DNA of 64,000 nt, taken from NCBI GenBank assembly GCA_021495925.1, contig JAKEKT010000024.1:355258-419257 (forward strand), read 5' to 3'. Below are positions 30,663-42,059 of the stretch, piece after piece (the stretch's first letter is position 1; each line of letters begins with the position of its first letter). The notes under the pieces are model-generated. The model searched no databases and was not told the DNA's origin. It worked only from the letters and a program-made list of their open reading frames with translations. The DNA comes from Diplodia intermedia (Eukaryota; Ascomycota; Dothideomycetes; Botryosphaeriales; Botryosphaeriaceae). Made by a program: the position numbers and the translations under genes.

Positions 30663-33645
30663 ATGGGCTCGGAAAAGACGCTGCTCGAGCAGCAACCCCC
30701 GCCGCGCGGCGGCCGGGGCAAATCTCCTGCGCGATCCAAAAATCAGAAGTCTGCCGTTCGCAGCTACGCCTCCGAGGGCGTAAAGGACAATGACATTTCC
30801 AAGCTGCCCGGCTCCGACTGGCAGCTGCTCGGTCTGCTCACGCTGGTCGCCGCTGGTGTGCGCTTGTTCCGCATCTACCAGCCTGGCAGCGTTGTCTTCG
30901 ATGAGGTCCAGTAAGTTCAGCCGCACCTCTACGAAACACTTTTTTTCCATGCTGACGGCGCGCTTCACGTAGCTTCGGTGGTTTCGCCTCCAAGTACATC
31001 AAGGGCAAGTTCTTCATGGACGTCCACCCGCCGCTTGCGAAGCTTCTCATCACGTTGGCTGGATGGCTGGCCGGATTCGATGGCAATTTCGATTTCAAGG
31101 ATATTGGCAAAGACTACATCGAGCCGAAGGTCCCATACGTGGCTATGCGTCTGCTCCCCGCGATTCTGGGGGTCATGACCATTCCCACCATGTTCCTGAC
31201 TCTCAAGGCTTATGGCACCCAGACCAACATTGCCGCTCTCGGCGCTGGCCTGCTCATTTTTGGTATGGACTTCAATGGAGCCAATGGACGCCGTGAGCAC
31301 CGTAACTAACAAGGGTATAGAGAATGGTTTTGTCACTCAGTCCCGCCTCATCCTCTTGGACTCTCCTCTGGTCATCTTCACCGCTTTCACCGCGCTCAGC
31401 TGGACTCTCTTCACGAATCAGCACGAACAAGGGCCTTCCAAGGCTTTCAAGCCCTCCTGGTGGACCTACCTTGCCCTCACCGGTCTGGGATTGGGAGCTA
31501 CTGCCAGCGTGAAGTGGGTTGGCTTGTTCACAATTGCTTGGGTGGGAAGCTTGACCATTCTTCAGCTGTGGGTTCTTCTCGGCGACTCGAAGAATGTTAC
31601 GCCGGTATGTTTTGGCCTTTCTTGTGAGCCATCGGTGTGCTAATACTTTGCAGCGCCTCTGGTTCAAGCACTTCTTCGCCCGCTTCTTCTGCCTTGTGAT
31701 CATTCCCATCGGCTTCTACGTTGGAATGTTCGCCATCCACTTCCTCTGCTTGGTCAACCCCGGTGAAGGCGATGGTTTTATGTCTTCGGAATTCCAGGCT
31801 ACTCTGAACAACAAGGGTATGGCTGATGTCGCCGCCGATGTCGCATTTGGCAGCAGAATCACCCTCCGCCACCACGCCACTCAAGGCGGTTACCTGCACT
31901 CCCACGCGCACATGTACCCCACCGGAAGCAACCAGCAGCAGATTACTCTGTACCCACACAAGGATGAGAACAACATCTGGCTGCTTGAGAACCAGACCCA
32001 GCCTGTGCTTCCTGACAACACTACTATTCCTGGACCCGGTGCCTGGGATGCTCTGGACCCCAGTTGGATTGAGGATGGCGCTGTCCTCAAGCTTTACCAC
32101 ATTACCACCGACCGCCGTCTCCACTCTCACGATGTTCGTCCCCCGGTCAGCGAGGCTGACTGGCAGAACGAGGTTTCCGCGTATGGTTACGAAGGCTTCG
32201 AAGGTGATGCCAACGACTTGTTCAAGGTTGAAATTGTTCCTTGGTTGTCCGAAGGCGAGAAGGCCAAGAAGCGGGTTCGCACGATCCAGACCAAGTTCAA
32301 GCTTGTCCACATCATGACCGGCTGTAATCTTTTCTCGCACAAGGTCAAGCTTCCAGACTGGGGCTACGAGCAGCAGGAGGTTACATGTGCCCGAGGCGGC
32401 ACTCTTCCCAACAGCATCTGGTACATCGAGTCGAACGACCACCCCAAGCTCGGACCCGACGCCGAGAAGGTCAACTACAGGAACCCCGGTTTCTTCGGCA
32501 AGTTCTGGGAGCTTCAGAAAGTCATGTGGAGGACGAATGCCGGCCTCACTGAGTCCCACGCGTGGGACTCTCGTCCTCCGTCCTGGCCCATCCTTAAGCG
32601 TGGTATCAACTTCTGGGGTCAAAACCATCGCCAGATCTACCTCATCGGCAACCCTCTTGTGTGGTGGTCTTCCACAGTGGCTGTCCTTGCCTACGTGGTG
32701 GTCAAGGCTCTCGCAGTTGTTCGCTGGCAACGTGGATTCAAGGACTACAGCAACGTCACTTTCAAGCGCTTTGACTATGAAGTCGGCATGACCCTTCTCG
32801 GATGGTTCTTCCACTACTTCCCTTTCTACCTCATGCAGCGCCAGTTGTTCCTTCACCACTACTTCCCTGCTCTGTATTTTGCCATCATGGGTCTCTGCCA
32901 GATCTACGACTTTGCTGTGAACCGCTCCTCTGGCCTTGGCCTGAAGCAGCGTCCCGTTATTGGACAAACTGGCGCCGTTCTTTTCCTCGCTGCGTCCATC
33001 ACCGTGTTTACCCTCTACGCCCCGCTCACCTACGGGAATGCCTGGACGCAGGATCAGTGCAAGGCTGTCAAGCTGTTCGACAAGTGGGATTGGGACTGCA
33101 ACACCTTCCATACTTCGGTAAGTTTTCCTGCTGCAGCGCGCAACGAAGTCAACTAACGCCTCAAATAGTATGACCAGTATGGACCGTTGTGGGTGCCGAA
33201 GGCCTCCAGCACTCCTGTTGCCGAGGCTCCCGCGGCTCAGCAGGAACAGCCAAAGGAGCAGAAGGTCACGCCGCAGGCTGATGACGGCAACATTCTCGCA
33301 CGCGAGGAGAAGGTCGAGTACCGCGACGAGGCTGGCAACATCCTCGACGAGGAACAAGTCAAGGCGCTCGAGGGCAAGGTCAGCTTCAAGACGCGCTACG
33401 AAACGAGGACGCGGGTAGTTGACGCGGCGGGCAACGAGATGGAGGGCGAGGGTGTTGCCCCTCCTCACCCTGATTATGAGGGCCAGAACCCCGAGACGGC
33501 GGAGAAGGGCGAAGATGAGGCCAGCGCTCAGCCGCCGGTGGTTTCGGCCAGTGAAGACGAGGCAAAGGAGGCAAGTGCCGAGGACAAGGAGAAGAAGAGT
33601 GCACCTAAGCCTGCAAGCGAGGCGAAGGAGGCGACCAAGCAGTAA
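30663..33645 (+). CDS. PMT1: dolichyl-phosphate-mannose protein mannosyltransferase, PMT1 subfamily
   Basis: Five exons: 30663-30910, 30973-31262, 31321-31604, 31654-33117 and 33169-33645. Introns are 62, 58, 49 and 51 bp and all phases close, giving 920 aa. An ER multi-pass enzyme that transfers mannose from Dol-P-Man to Ser/Thr of secretory proteins. The catalytic-loop Asp-Glu is at 80-81 (VVFDEVHFGGFASKYI), followed by MDVHPPLAKLL. The VHFGGFAS form and the C-terminal DEAGNILDEEQVKAL match yeast Pmt1 rather than Pmt2 or Pmt4. The central lumenal loop has the MIR repeats (GGYLHSHAHMYPTGSNQQQ, RLHSHDVRPPVSE, GCNLFSHKVKLP). The last exon adds a long charged cytosolic tail ending in a Glu/Lys/Ala-rich stretch, longer than in yeast. 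PMT1 members normally pair with PMT2 members. Confidence 0.96.
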
Positions 33646-34451
33646 CAAGCTCTAATGACACGTGGGGGAAGGAGGCGATAAGCTTTTCTCTTGTTTTCCG
33701 GCGCATCGGGTCGCTCCGGCGCGCGTTTCGACGACGAACACGGTCTTCCGTCTTCTTTGGCCCTTGCGGCGTTTTCTTGTGTTGTAAGATTAGTCTGAGT
33801 TGGGAGCGGCAGCCAAGGCGTCTATGATTGGGTCTTCTTGCCCAATGGTCAGTACACTCTCGTCTCCGACGAAAAAGAAAAAATACCGAATAAAACGCAG
33901 GGTTGAGCAGCAAGTGCCAGGCCAGCTTCCCCGCGCAGCGAGCTGGCGGAAGCCGTGAAACATGGGGCTAGATTAGCCGTACCTTTGTCATTTGTGCCTC
34001 GCCAACCATGGTCACCGAACCGTATGGTGGCCTCTGCGGCCGAGAAGCGACTGTTGATGCGGCTGCCTCTTTGGGAAAGGTCTCCCCGCCGAGCGCTAGG
34101 CGGGACCTGGCATGTCGTCAGGCCCGCAGCGCCTGATTCGCCTCCTCCGGTTCGCATCTTTCCCTTTGCCGCCGGCGTTTTTCGATTATCCCCGGGTTAG
34201 CAGCTACTAGGTAATCGCCAACCACCTCCGCATGCGCCGGACCTCACCGACGCTGTAGAACCGGGTGCTATCTCTCTATTGCTCCGTGCGCGCCACCCAT
34301 ATCTGCTATCAGACATCTTATATATATAGGGAGCGCCCCCGATGTCGCTTTTTCGTTTCGTAGCAGCAGCACCACTCCGTTCGCTCACTTTCCTCCCTCC
34401 CTCCAATCATCAATTGATCTTCCCCTTCGCCAAAAAACATCAACCACAACC
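33646..34451. other. intergenic, S1/P1 nuclease promoter
   Basis: Contains a TATA-like stretch at 34318-34329 and a CT-rich leader before the nuclease ATG. Nothing else is recognised. Confidence 0.5.
34318..34329 (+). promoter_or_regulatory. TATA-like element of the S1/P1 nuclease gene
   Basis: TTATATATATAG sits about 125 bp before the start codon in otherwise GC-balanced DNA. Confidence 0.45.
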
Positions 34452-35915
34452 ATGCCCCGTCTCCGCGCCACCGCCGCCGCCGCCGTCGCCGCAGCGCTGC
34501 CCTTGCTGCCCGCCGGCGTCAGCGCGTGGGGCACGCTCGGGCACGAGACGGTGGCGTTCATCGCGCAGAACTTCGTGACGGCCGAGACGGCGACGTGGGC
34601 GCAGGGCATCCTGGACGCATCGTCGTCGAGCTACCTGGCGTCGGTGGCGACGTGGGCGGACAGCTACCGGTACACGGACGAGGGCGCCTTCTCGGCCGAG
34701 TACCACTACATCGACGCCAACGACAGCCCGCCCGACAGCTGCGGGGTGGAGCTGGAGCGGGACTGCCCCGACTCCGGGTGCATCGTTAGCGCGATTGCGA
34801 ATTATGTGGGTGGTGGTCTCTTTCTCTTTTTTTTTTTCTCTCTCTCTCTCTCGCCCTTCTTTTTTGTTTCTCTGAGAAAGGGTTGTGTGTTGGTTGGAAG
34901 ACCGATTGGCGCGGTTTTGGAGGCATCGTGGTGGTGGTGGTGGCGTTTGCGCTGAAGAGTCGAAAACGGGGGTGGTACAGCAGATGGCCTCCGATTGTCG
35001 ACACTTTGACGGCGAGAGTGCACGACTTTCTGAAAGAAAATGACTGACACAGCTATCTCCCTCCAGACTTCCCGCGTCCAGTCCTCCAGCGTCTCCAGCA
35101 CGGAGAAGCAGAAAGCTCTGAAGTGGATCATCCACTTCCTCGGCGACATCCACCAGCCGCTGCATGACGAGGCCCTCGAGGTCGGCGGCAACGGCATCGA
35201 CGTGACGTACGACGGCGAGAGCACCAACCTGCACCACATTTGGTAAGTTGTTCAAGCAACGCCCTCGCCTCCACACGTCCTCCAAAGAAGAAGAAAAAAA
35301 AACATATATCCGAGGTATATGAATATACACTAACCGCAGACATCACAGGGACTCCAACATGGCCGAGCAGCTCATCGGCGGCTACGCCCTGTCCGACGCC
35401 AAGTCGTGGGCGACGACGCTGACGACGGCGATCCAGTCGGGCGCGTACGCGAGCGAGGCCGCGGGCTGGCTCGACGGCATGGACGTCGACGACGCCGAGG
35501 CCAGCGCGCTCGTGTGGGCGCAGGACACGAACAAGTACGTGTGCTCGGTCGTGCTGCCGGACGGCGTGAGCGCGGTCGAGAGCGGGGATCTGAGCGGCAC
35601 GTACTATGACGACTCGATCGATACGATCAAGCTGCAGGTTGCGAAGGGTGAGTGGTTTTTTTTTCCTTTCCTTTTTTTTTTGGAAAGAGGGAGAGAGAGA
35701 GGAAAGAATGCTGACGTTGTGAGTGCATAGCTGGCTACCGCCTCGCGGCTTGGCTTGATCTCATCGCCACGGGCGAGACTGGTCTCGCGAAGCTGAAGAG
35801 GGACGTGTCTGTTAAGCGTGAGGACTACGTCTTCCCGCCGGAGGGCTGGGCGCGTAGGGATAACAGCGCCGAGCGCCAGAAGCATAAGAGACACGCTATT
35901 GGCTGCTCTTGCTAA
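34452..35915 (+). CDS. secreted S1/P1-type single-strand-specific nuclease
   Basis: Four exons: 34452-34805, 35067-35242, 35349-35647 and 35731-35915. Introns are 261, 106 and 83 bp, and phases 0, 2 and 1 close, giving 337 aa. The first 25 residues form a signal peptide ending AGVSA, so the mature enzyme begins with Trp26. In this family the N-terminal Trp itself coordinates Zn2+. Other zinc-ligand blocks are WGTLGHE, TWADSYR, YHYIDA, HFLGDIHQPLHDE and NLHHIWDSN. These enzymes cleave single-stranded DNA and RNA and 3'-nucleotides, and serve in extracellular phosphate and nucleoside scavenging. Intron 1 is long and T/CT-rich. The C-terminus is basic, with Cys-Ser-Cys as the last residues. All key residues are intact. 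Confidence 0.96.
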
Positions 35916-36647
35916 ATCACCCGACAAAAGAGCTTGGAGTTGAATGGACCGCTGCGTTGTTGGAAGGGCTCGAATTGTGTTGAAAGAAAAGCGTTGTGGA
36001 TGACGACGATGATGATGATGAGGATAATGAGCAACATTGGACTAAAGTTTGGTTTCACGAGGATCACATGCTTCAACTGTGGGGAAAAAGGGGGCAATCA
36101 CCCACGTTTTGAGTATCAGATTGCAACGCCGTTTTTACTTTGCTTCGTGCGGTATGCTATCCAATGCGCGGCTGATAGCTCTCGCTCAGATTGTACTATC
36201 CTTATATCCGACAACTACACCATTCCCTTCCTGGTAAACTCAGCCCTGCCAACTTCCAATTTACGTTCGACTGCCGGTACCCTTGAAGAGACCCACTGCA
36301 GTCTACCAGGCCATAAATTCCCTCATTGGACACCTCCGGTGCTTCCCGTCTGATACCGGGTCCGAAAGGTAGCAGCTCTGGAGTCTCACTCGGGCTGAAG
36401 CGAGTTGGGCAGACCGACTCAAAGCAAACTGTTGGTATATTCCACTTTACGAAGATGGCCTGACGTCATGAGGGATTTGGTCACAACGTTCGTGATCGTG
36501 GATAGTAGGTTTGCGATAGTAGTGGTGGTGCGGCTGCTCGCGCAAAGGGTGCGAAGCGTGGCTCCCTTATTCTCCTCCGGTTGCCAACCGTTCTTTGGAA
36601 AGCGCACGCTTGCTTTGAATCTTGACTCTTATCTCAGATATTCCTGC
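35916..36647. other. convergent intergenic gap, nothing recognised
   Basis: Between the nuclease (+) and the CVNH gene (-). A short GATGAT-type microsatellite lies near 36003-36020. No genes are seen. Confidence 0.5.
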
Positions 36648-38113
36648 TCAGAGTTCCAGCAGACGTTGCAGCTTGTGGCGTTCAGAAAGCTCTGATTTGA
36701 GCCGCAAGGCGTTGTTCAGGATGTCCCTTCCTTCCTCCAGGGTCTGGCTGTACTGGAAAGCCGTTACGGCGCTGGTCTCGGCTCGTCTGAGGGTCAAAGA
36801 GAAGGCCGTCAAGCTCTGTTTGAGCTCGTGGATCCCAACCTCGAAGAGTTTGAGGTCTTCGGTAAGTTTTTCTGTTTGTTGGCGAAGAGAAAAACACCTT
36901 TCCTTGCTCTTCTTGGCTAGATCAATGCCTTCCTCCAAACGTTGCAAGAGTTGTCGTTGTGAATCTTGGGCAATTTTTGCCCGGTTGATTTTGGTTTGGA
37001 ATCCGTCTCTTCGTCTGCCCCAATCTTCCCTCTCTCCTGCGGCGGTACTGTTTTTCAGTCAGTCAAGGGGTTTGACGGAACTAATAGGACACTTACACTG
37101 CGAGCGGGATGAATATGAAAGGGAGTATCACGGAAGCCTGGATCTGTTAGCTTTGAGCACAGAAGAAACAAACTGTGGATCTACCCACAATTGAAAACCC
37201 GATTGTCCGGCCGTTCGCTGCCTCGACCTGCTCTCCGGCCTTCTTTTGAGCTTCTTCATTCAGATCTATCTGCTTTTGCAGCGATTCAATCTGCTCTTCA
37301 GTTCGTGCTCTTCTCCTTTGCGTTTCCTTAATCTGGGCTGAAATCCTGTCTTCTGTTTGCTCAACTTCTGCTGTTGCGTCGTGGAGCTGAGTGTGTTGAA
37401 ACTCCTTGACTCTCTGACTGCTCGAGGCCACGGCATCTTCGACCTTGGTCCATTCGTTGAGGCTCTTGATGAACAGGGTATTTATGAAGATGGCTTGGTG
37501 TTGAATTGTATGAGTGATGTCCACACGAGCATCTCTCAAGGCATGCTGCGTATCTTCGATTCCTTGGAAGGCATAGGAAATGGAGGAAAAGGCCGAAGCT
37601 GTTCCCTCGGTGATGCTGTTTCGGATGGTTGATTGGAGGTCCCTGGCGGAGGCCTCGCATTTGGCGACCAGCGCTTGCAGCTCTTCAGTGACTCCCTCGG
37701 CAAGCGAGGGAAGAAAGACGTCAATCTCACTGGTGGAGTCAGTGAAAGGTTGCAAAAACAGACACCAGAGCAGCACCTGTGCAGCACGTGACCGGAAAAT
37801 CTTACAGGCATAATTCGCCGTCTTGGTTGGAGATGAAGGCATCGAGCTCAACCGAGGCTTCTTGCCAGCTGCCGTCCCTCTTTCTCAAACATGCTTTTAG
37901 GACGCAGCAGTCTTCAGTTTGCTCAATCACGGCGTCTTTGGCGGTCATGGAAAAATCGCGGTCTCCGAGCTGAAAGGCGCCATCTTCATTTCCCAAGAAG
38001 TCGTTGAGCCGGATGGACGAGTCCTGCCACTCGCCGCCACAGGTCCGGCATTTTGCAGACAGGAAGGAATCAGATGACAGTGCTATCGTGTGAGACGACT
38101 TGGAAAAAGACAT
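36648..38113 (-). CDS. CVNH lectin domain fused to coiled coil, hydrophobic segment and coiled coil
   Basis: Four exons: 38113-37806, 37729-37189, 37143-37097 (47 nt) and 37047-36648. Introns are 76, 45 and 49 bp, and phases 2, 0 and 2 all close, giving 431 aa. Residues 2-103 form a cyanovirin-N homology domain with its two sequence repeats. Each ends in the hallmark N-x-D-G (GNEDGAFQL and SNQDGELCL), and each contains GEWQDSSIRLND or GSWQEASVELDA. CVNH domains bind mannose-type glycans. After it come long amphipathic helices with heptads (about 210-275). A hydrophobic segment follows (about 279-299, IQASVILPFIFIPLAV at its core), encoded mainly by the 47-nt exon, and then a second coiled coil (about 305-400). 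There is no signal peptide, so delivery is unexplained. Helix-hydrophobic-helix layouts occur in alpha-helical pore formers, but also in ordinary coiled-coil membrane proteins. The domain call is strong; the function is inference. Confidence 0.88.
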
Positions 38114-38835
38114 GTCGGCGGGAGAGCTGAGCCGGCACAAAGCGGCAGGCGATCGACAATGGGGAAGAGCGGGAAAAGAACTACGGTAGCGAGGAGGTCG
38201 GGACGGTGGCAAACACCCGGGCAGTGAGGTGTACATCAGGCCCTGCCAAAACCCCTTTGTACACGTAGGTTATCATGTGGCATGATCGACGACTATTGAA
38301 ACAGGGGCCCCACAGCCACAGAGGCTCGCACAACCCCGAAAGCAGCCGTCAGAGCCTGCCCAGCGTGGCTCAGCCGCAGCGTCCGCCGTGCGATAGAGGT
38401 ACAGCGCATGTGCTCTGCGCCCTGCCATTGGGCGGGCTCGGCATTTTATTTCCAATCTCTCCGCAAACCGGAGCAAACGTGTTCACTTCGGCTCACCGCC
38501 TTTTTTGGGGCCTGTGGCTTTGCTCCTGCAAGCAGCCGTGGCGGCGGGCTGCAGGGCAAGAGCGCAGTGAAGTCACCGCATGGACGCTTTCTAATCGTCC
38601 CTCCTGGCAATTGTTTCGGAATTTCTGCAACGACCGCATCATTGGCCGAGAGCCAGGCCAACCCCTCTCCTGCCGAACCTATGACCCGCATGACGTGAAA
38701 CCGTCACAATCTATTTGAAGAGGCCCTCCAGCCGTCGCGGCAGTGGCCATCTGATTGCTCCTTCCGTCCCCCGGCACGAGGTCGCACGCCCAGATCAGCA
38801 CACTCCCGACAAGACACGCCGCAATCTGACGCAGA
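38114..38835. promoter_or_regulatory. 722-bp shared divergent promoter region
   Basis: Separates the start codons of the CVNH fusion gene (-) and the 745-aa helical protein (+). No clear TATA box or repeat was seen. Short frames here have no domains. Shared regulation of the two genes is possible but not shown. Confidence 0.4.
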
Positions 38836-41608
38836 ATGGCCACGGACGTGGAGAAGTATGAGCAGCTGCGGAACCGGGAGGCCACCCGGACCGCCGCCCA
38901 GTTCTCGCAGGAGATATCCGACAGTTTGATCCGCAACCACCATTGGGGGACCTTGCTCAGCGCCGCGCCTCTGGCCCTGAGCTTTGTGGGAGCCTGCCAG
39001 GTCGTCGCGTCGTCTCCTGCCGCCTCGGGCCTCAAGTTGAGGAAGCCGCACAATGGCTTTACTCATCTGCAGTGAGCCGAGCACCATCTGCGTGACGCTA
39101 CACGCGAGCTAAAATCCGGCCCAGGTACGAATCTTTGCAGGCCAATCTGGTGTACTTGGTCGACATTGGCCGCAAGACCTTCCTCGAGACTGAAACCCGC
39201 ATGGACAAGCTGGTCATGCACTCCCGATATCTTTTCTCGGAGACCGGGACTGTGATACGCCCCCTCTCAAATCCTGCGTCATGGGAGTTGACGTGTATTG
39301 CAACAGGTCAACAGGATCATCGATGCCCTGAGTGATGAGCAAGGTGCTCAAAAGACGCTTCCCGCGTGTATGGTCACATTGAAAAGCACGGTTGGCGAGT
39401 GCGAGGGTCACCTGCAGGCCATCGAAGCCAGGTTCGAAACCTGGCTGGACGTGGCCCAGGAACTGAGCCAGGTCGCCACCGAATCCGAGCGTAGGCCGAA
39501 ACACCTTTCCGTGTCGAATACAGCTGACTTCTTAGATGACACAATCGATAAGCGCCATGAAAACCAAGACCAAGTCCATTCCCAGAAGATCCACAGGGAG
39601 TTTGCCGAGAAGGAGATGAAAAGGAAAGATGATGCCGTGAACGAAGCCCAGCGGAGGATGCTCCTTGCCGAGGACGCCTTTAAGCAGGCCTCCAAAAACA
39701 TACCTTCCGGTGAATCGTCCCCATATTGCCCGTCTGGATAGTACTGACCGCTGGATCCAGGCTGGGATGTCGTTGGTATGAGCGTGGTGGACGTGCTCAG
39801 CCAGAGTGTCTTCAGTATTGGCGGCGCTCTGGTCACGGCGCTCACACCCCACAAATACGTGGCACTGGGCCATTCTGTCTTTGATACTCTAAAGTCAACT
39901 CTAATGAAAGAGCACCACGATGATCACGATCATCCAGAGGGTGCCGACCCGGGCGCTGGCAGGCACGATGATCCAGCCTGCATGCACTTGGACAATCTAC
40001 TGACCTACTTGTCACTTCTCTCATCTGTTGTCAACAATGAACTTCCTTCCACACCGCAAAAAGACGCCAACAGCCCTGGTACTATCCGCACTTTCTTAGA
40101 GATCATGGATTACGATCTTCCCGATAACGCTGCCCCGGGATCGTATTCGTACGACGCCAAGTATATCGTACACGAGGCGCTCGAGGTACTGACGCTGTTG
40201 AGAGTCATCGGAACGGACGTTGCGCTAATTCTGTCAGATAATACACGACACCCAGGCCGCCGCAAAATTGCAACGAGAGATCTCCAGCTCAAGCGTCCCC
40301 ATACCCCGGGAGGCGTGGCAGAAGAAGGTTGCGGACCTGCAGGCTCGAGCCACTTCGTTGAAAGCACGGAAAGATAACCTGGAGGGCATGGCAGCCGGTG
40401 CTGTGAGTTGGACACCTTGTGTTGAATCCGCTTCAACTGACAGTGAGACAGGCGCCTCCACGCCTCAAAACAAAGTCGAAGAAGCGCTACGAAGCCAGCC
40501 AATCAATCGGTATGAACATGATCCTCTCCGTGAGCGAGGTGATTAGTATCTTACGTCTGCGACAGTTCGAGCGCAGCTTGAAAGGGCCTCGGCAGCTTTT
40601 GAATCCACTACAGCAAGTCTCGAGGTCCAAAGAGAGGCGTACGATGCAAGCGTCACAAGACTCAATCAGAATTTGGAGCGGATCTCCGACATCCAGCTCG
40701 CAATTGGCAAGCTTCAAGCCGAGAACATAACACTTGTAAGTCCTGGAACTCAATTCTCGCAAGGCTACAAGACTGACTCGTTGCAGGAAGAGATTGTCCG
40801 CATTTTACGAGCTTCAATCAGCGCACTGTCGGGGCTGAAAGAACAAATCACGTCACTGCTACGATTTTTTCAGGGAATATCGGCGATGGTGGAGTTTGCT
40901 GCTCGCGGGCCGTGTAGAGATCTGCTGGAAACGCTGGAGACAGGCATTGACCGGGACGAGACAGGCGCAATTGCCGGCATTACCTATCGGGACTTCCAGA
41001 AACAGGTAAGCGCAACGGACGAAGGAAGCAGAAACGGCCTCATGCTCATGGTTACAGGTCCTTCTCAACACGACTCTGATGATCCGGGGCTACTTCAGTG
41101 TTGTTTTCGAAGTCTCCCGCCTTTACAGTCAAATCTCGCGGGAGTACATCATTCCCGGCATCAACTTGATAGATTCGCTGGGTCTCTCCCAAAACCGAGA
41201 CATCACAAACCAGCGGAACAAAGAGTTGGAGCATTACAAGAAAAGTGCCGTCCAAGCAATACGCGAACTTGCCGAGAAGGTAATGCTCTCTGTCCGACTC
41301 CTCTACGTGCCCATGCTGAACATTTTGGTGTGCGCAGAAACAGCAAGCGCTGCTTTCCAGAATGGATCAACGCATCGGCTATCTTCAGGAATCTGTCCCT
41401 TCCCTGCCAAAGTGTCCGGAAAAGAAGGCAATCGAGAAAGTTGCAGAAGAAGAGGCGGCCAGGGCAAGATTCGAGGCCGAACAAGAAGGTGAATTTGTCG
41501 ATGTGGCAGCTCACATATCCGTATGTCGGCCCTCCCAAAAGATGTGACATTGATGCCACCTACTGACGATATATTTAGCAGACTGGGCACTATAACGAAG
41601 ACTTTTGA
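38836..41608 (+). CDS. large helical protein with coiled coils and two hydrophobic segments
   Basis: Eleven exons: 38836-39071, 39125-39251, 39307-39709, 39761-40185, 40238-40402, 40452-40509, 40566-40735, 40787-41005, 41058-41279, 41338-41520 and 41579-41608. All ten introns are 49-58 bp with GT..AG ends, and every phase closes, giving 745 aa. I do not recognise a named family. Residues 38-60 are hydrophobic (GTLLSAAPLALSFVGACQVV). A strongly charged coiled coil (about 205-250) runs into a second hydrophobic stretch (about 256-298: VVGMSVVDVLSQSVFSIGG and beyond). Further coiled coils (about 405-535) and two compact helical blocks follow. There is no signal peptide. It is head-to-head with the CVNH fusion gene, which has the same coiled-coil/hydrophobic/coiled-coil logic, so the two may act together (inference). 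Confidence 0.85.
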
Positions 41609-42059
41609 TGATTGCAACGTTCCATCTGTACTACCAAATTGGAGTAACATTTACTCAAGCGGGAGATTTATCGATGTCCCAAAGATACAAAGGCTATAAT
41701 TTCTCAGAGTCAAGCCTTATGAGCCTAGCATAAATGTCGAGTACACACTACAAATTCTATTTCCCCGGCATCCCAAGCAAAGCCCTTTCGACATCAGGAC
41801 TTCCGATGCTTAATAATCTTGAGACGCGGTTGAGAACAGAGTCCGATGTGAACCCGCAACTCTAAAACTGTACCCATCGGATATGTCGCACGAGCTTGAT
41901 CTCAACATGCCGTATTGCCGTGTATCACGCGACAAAGTGTAGCTTGGCCCCCAACTTGAAGCCCCACAAGAGAAATTGATGTGTAACACGGGTGCCTGAT
42001 TTAGCAAAAGGATTCGCAAAATTCTTTAAATAGTGGTCTCTGCGCCCAAGACAAAGCTG
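41609..42059. other. intergenic, nothing recognised
   Basis: The 3' flank of the helical protein gene and the promoter of the DUF3176 gene. No distinct elements are seen. Confidence 0.5.

Noticed and set aside
31597..33648. A 683-codon minus-strand open frame over PMT1
   Set aside because: It mirrors the PMT1 exons in reverse. It has no recognisable domain and crosses PMT1 introns without its own splice signals.
39425..39445. CCAGGTTCGAAACCTGG, resembling a tRNA B box
   Set aside because: It is a chance palindrome inside a coding exon, with no A box or acceptor stem around it.
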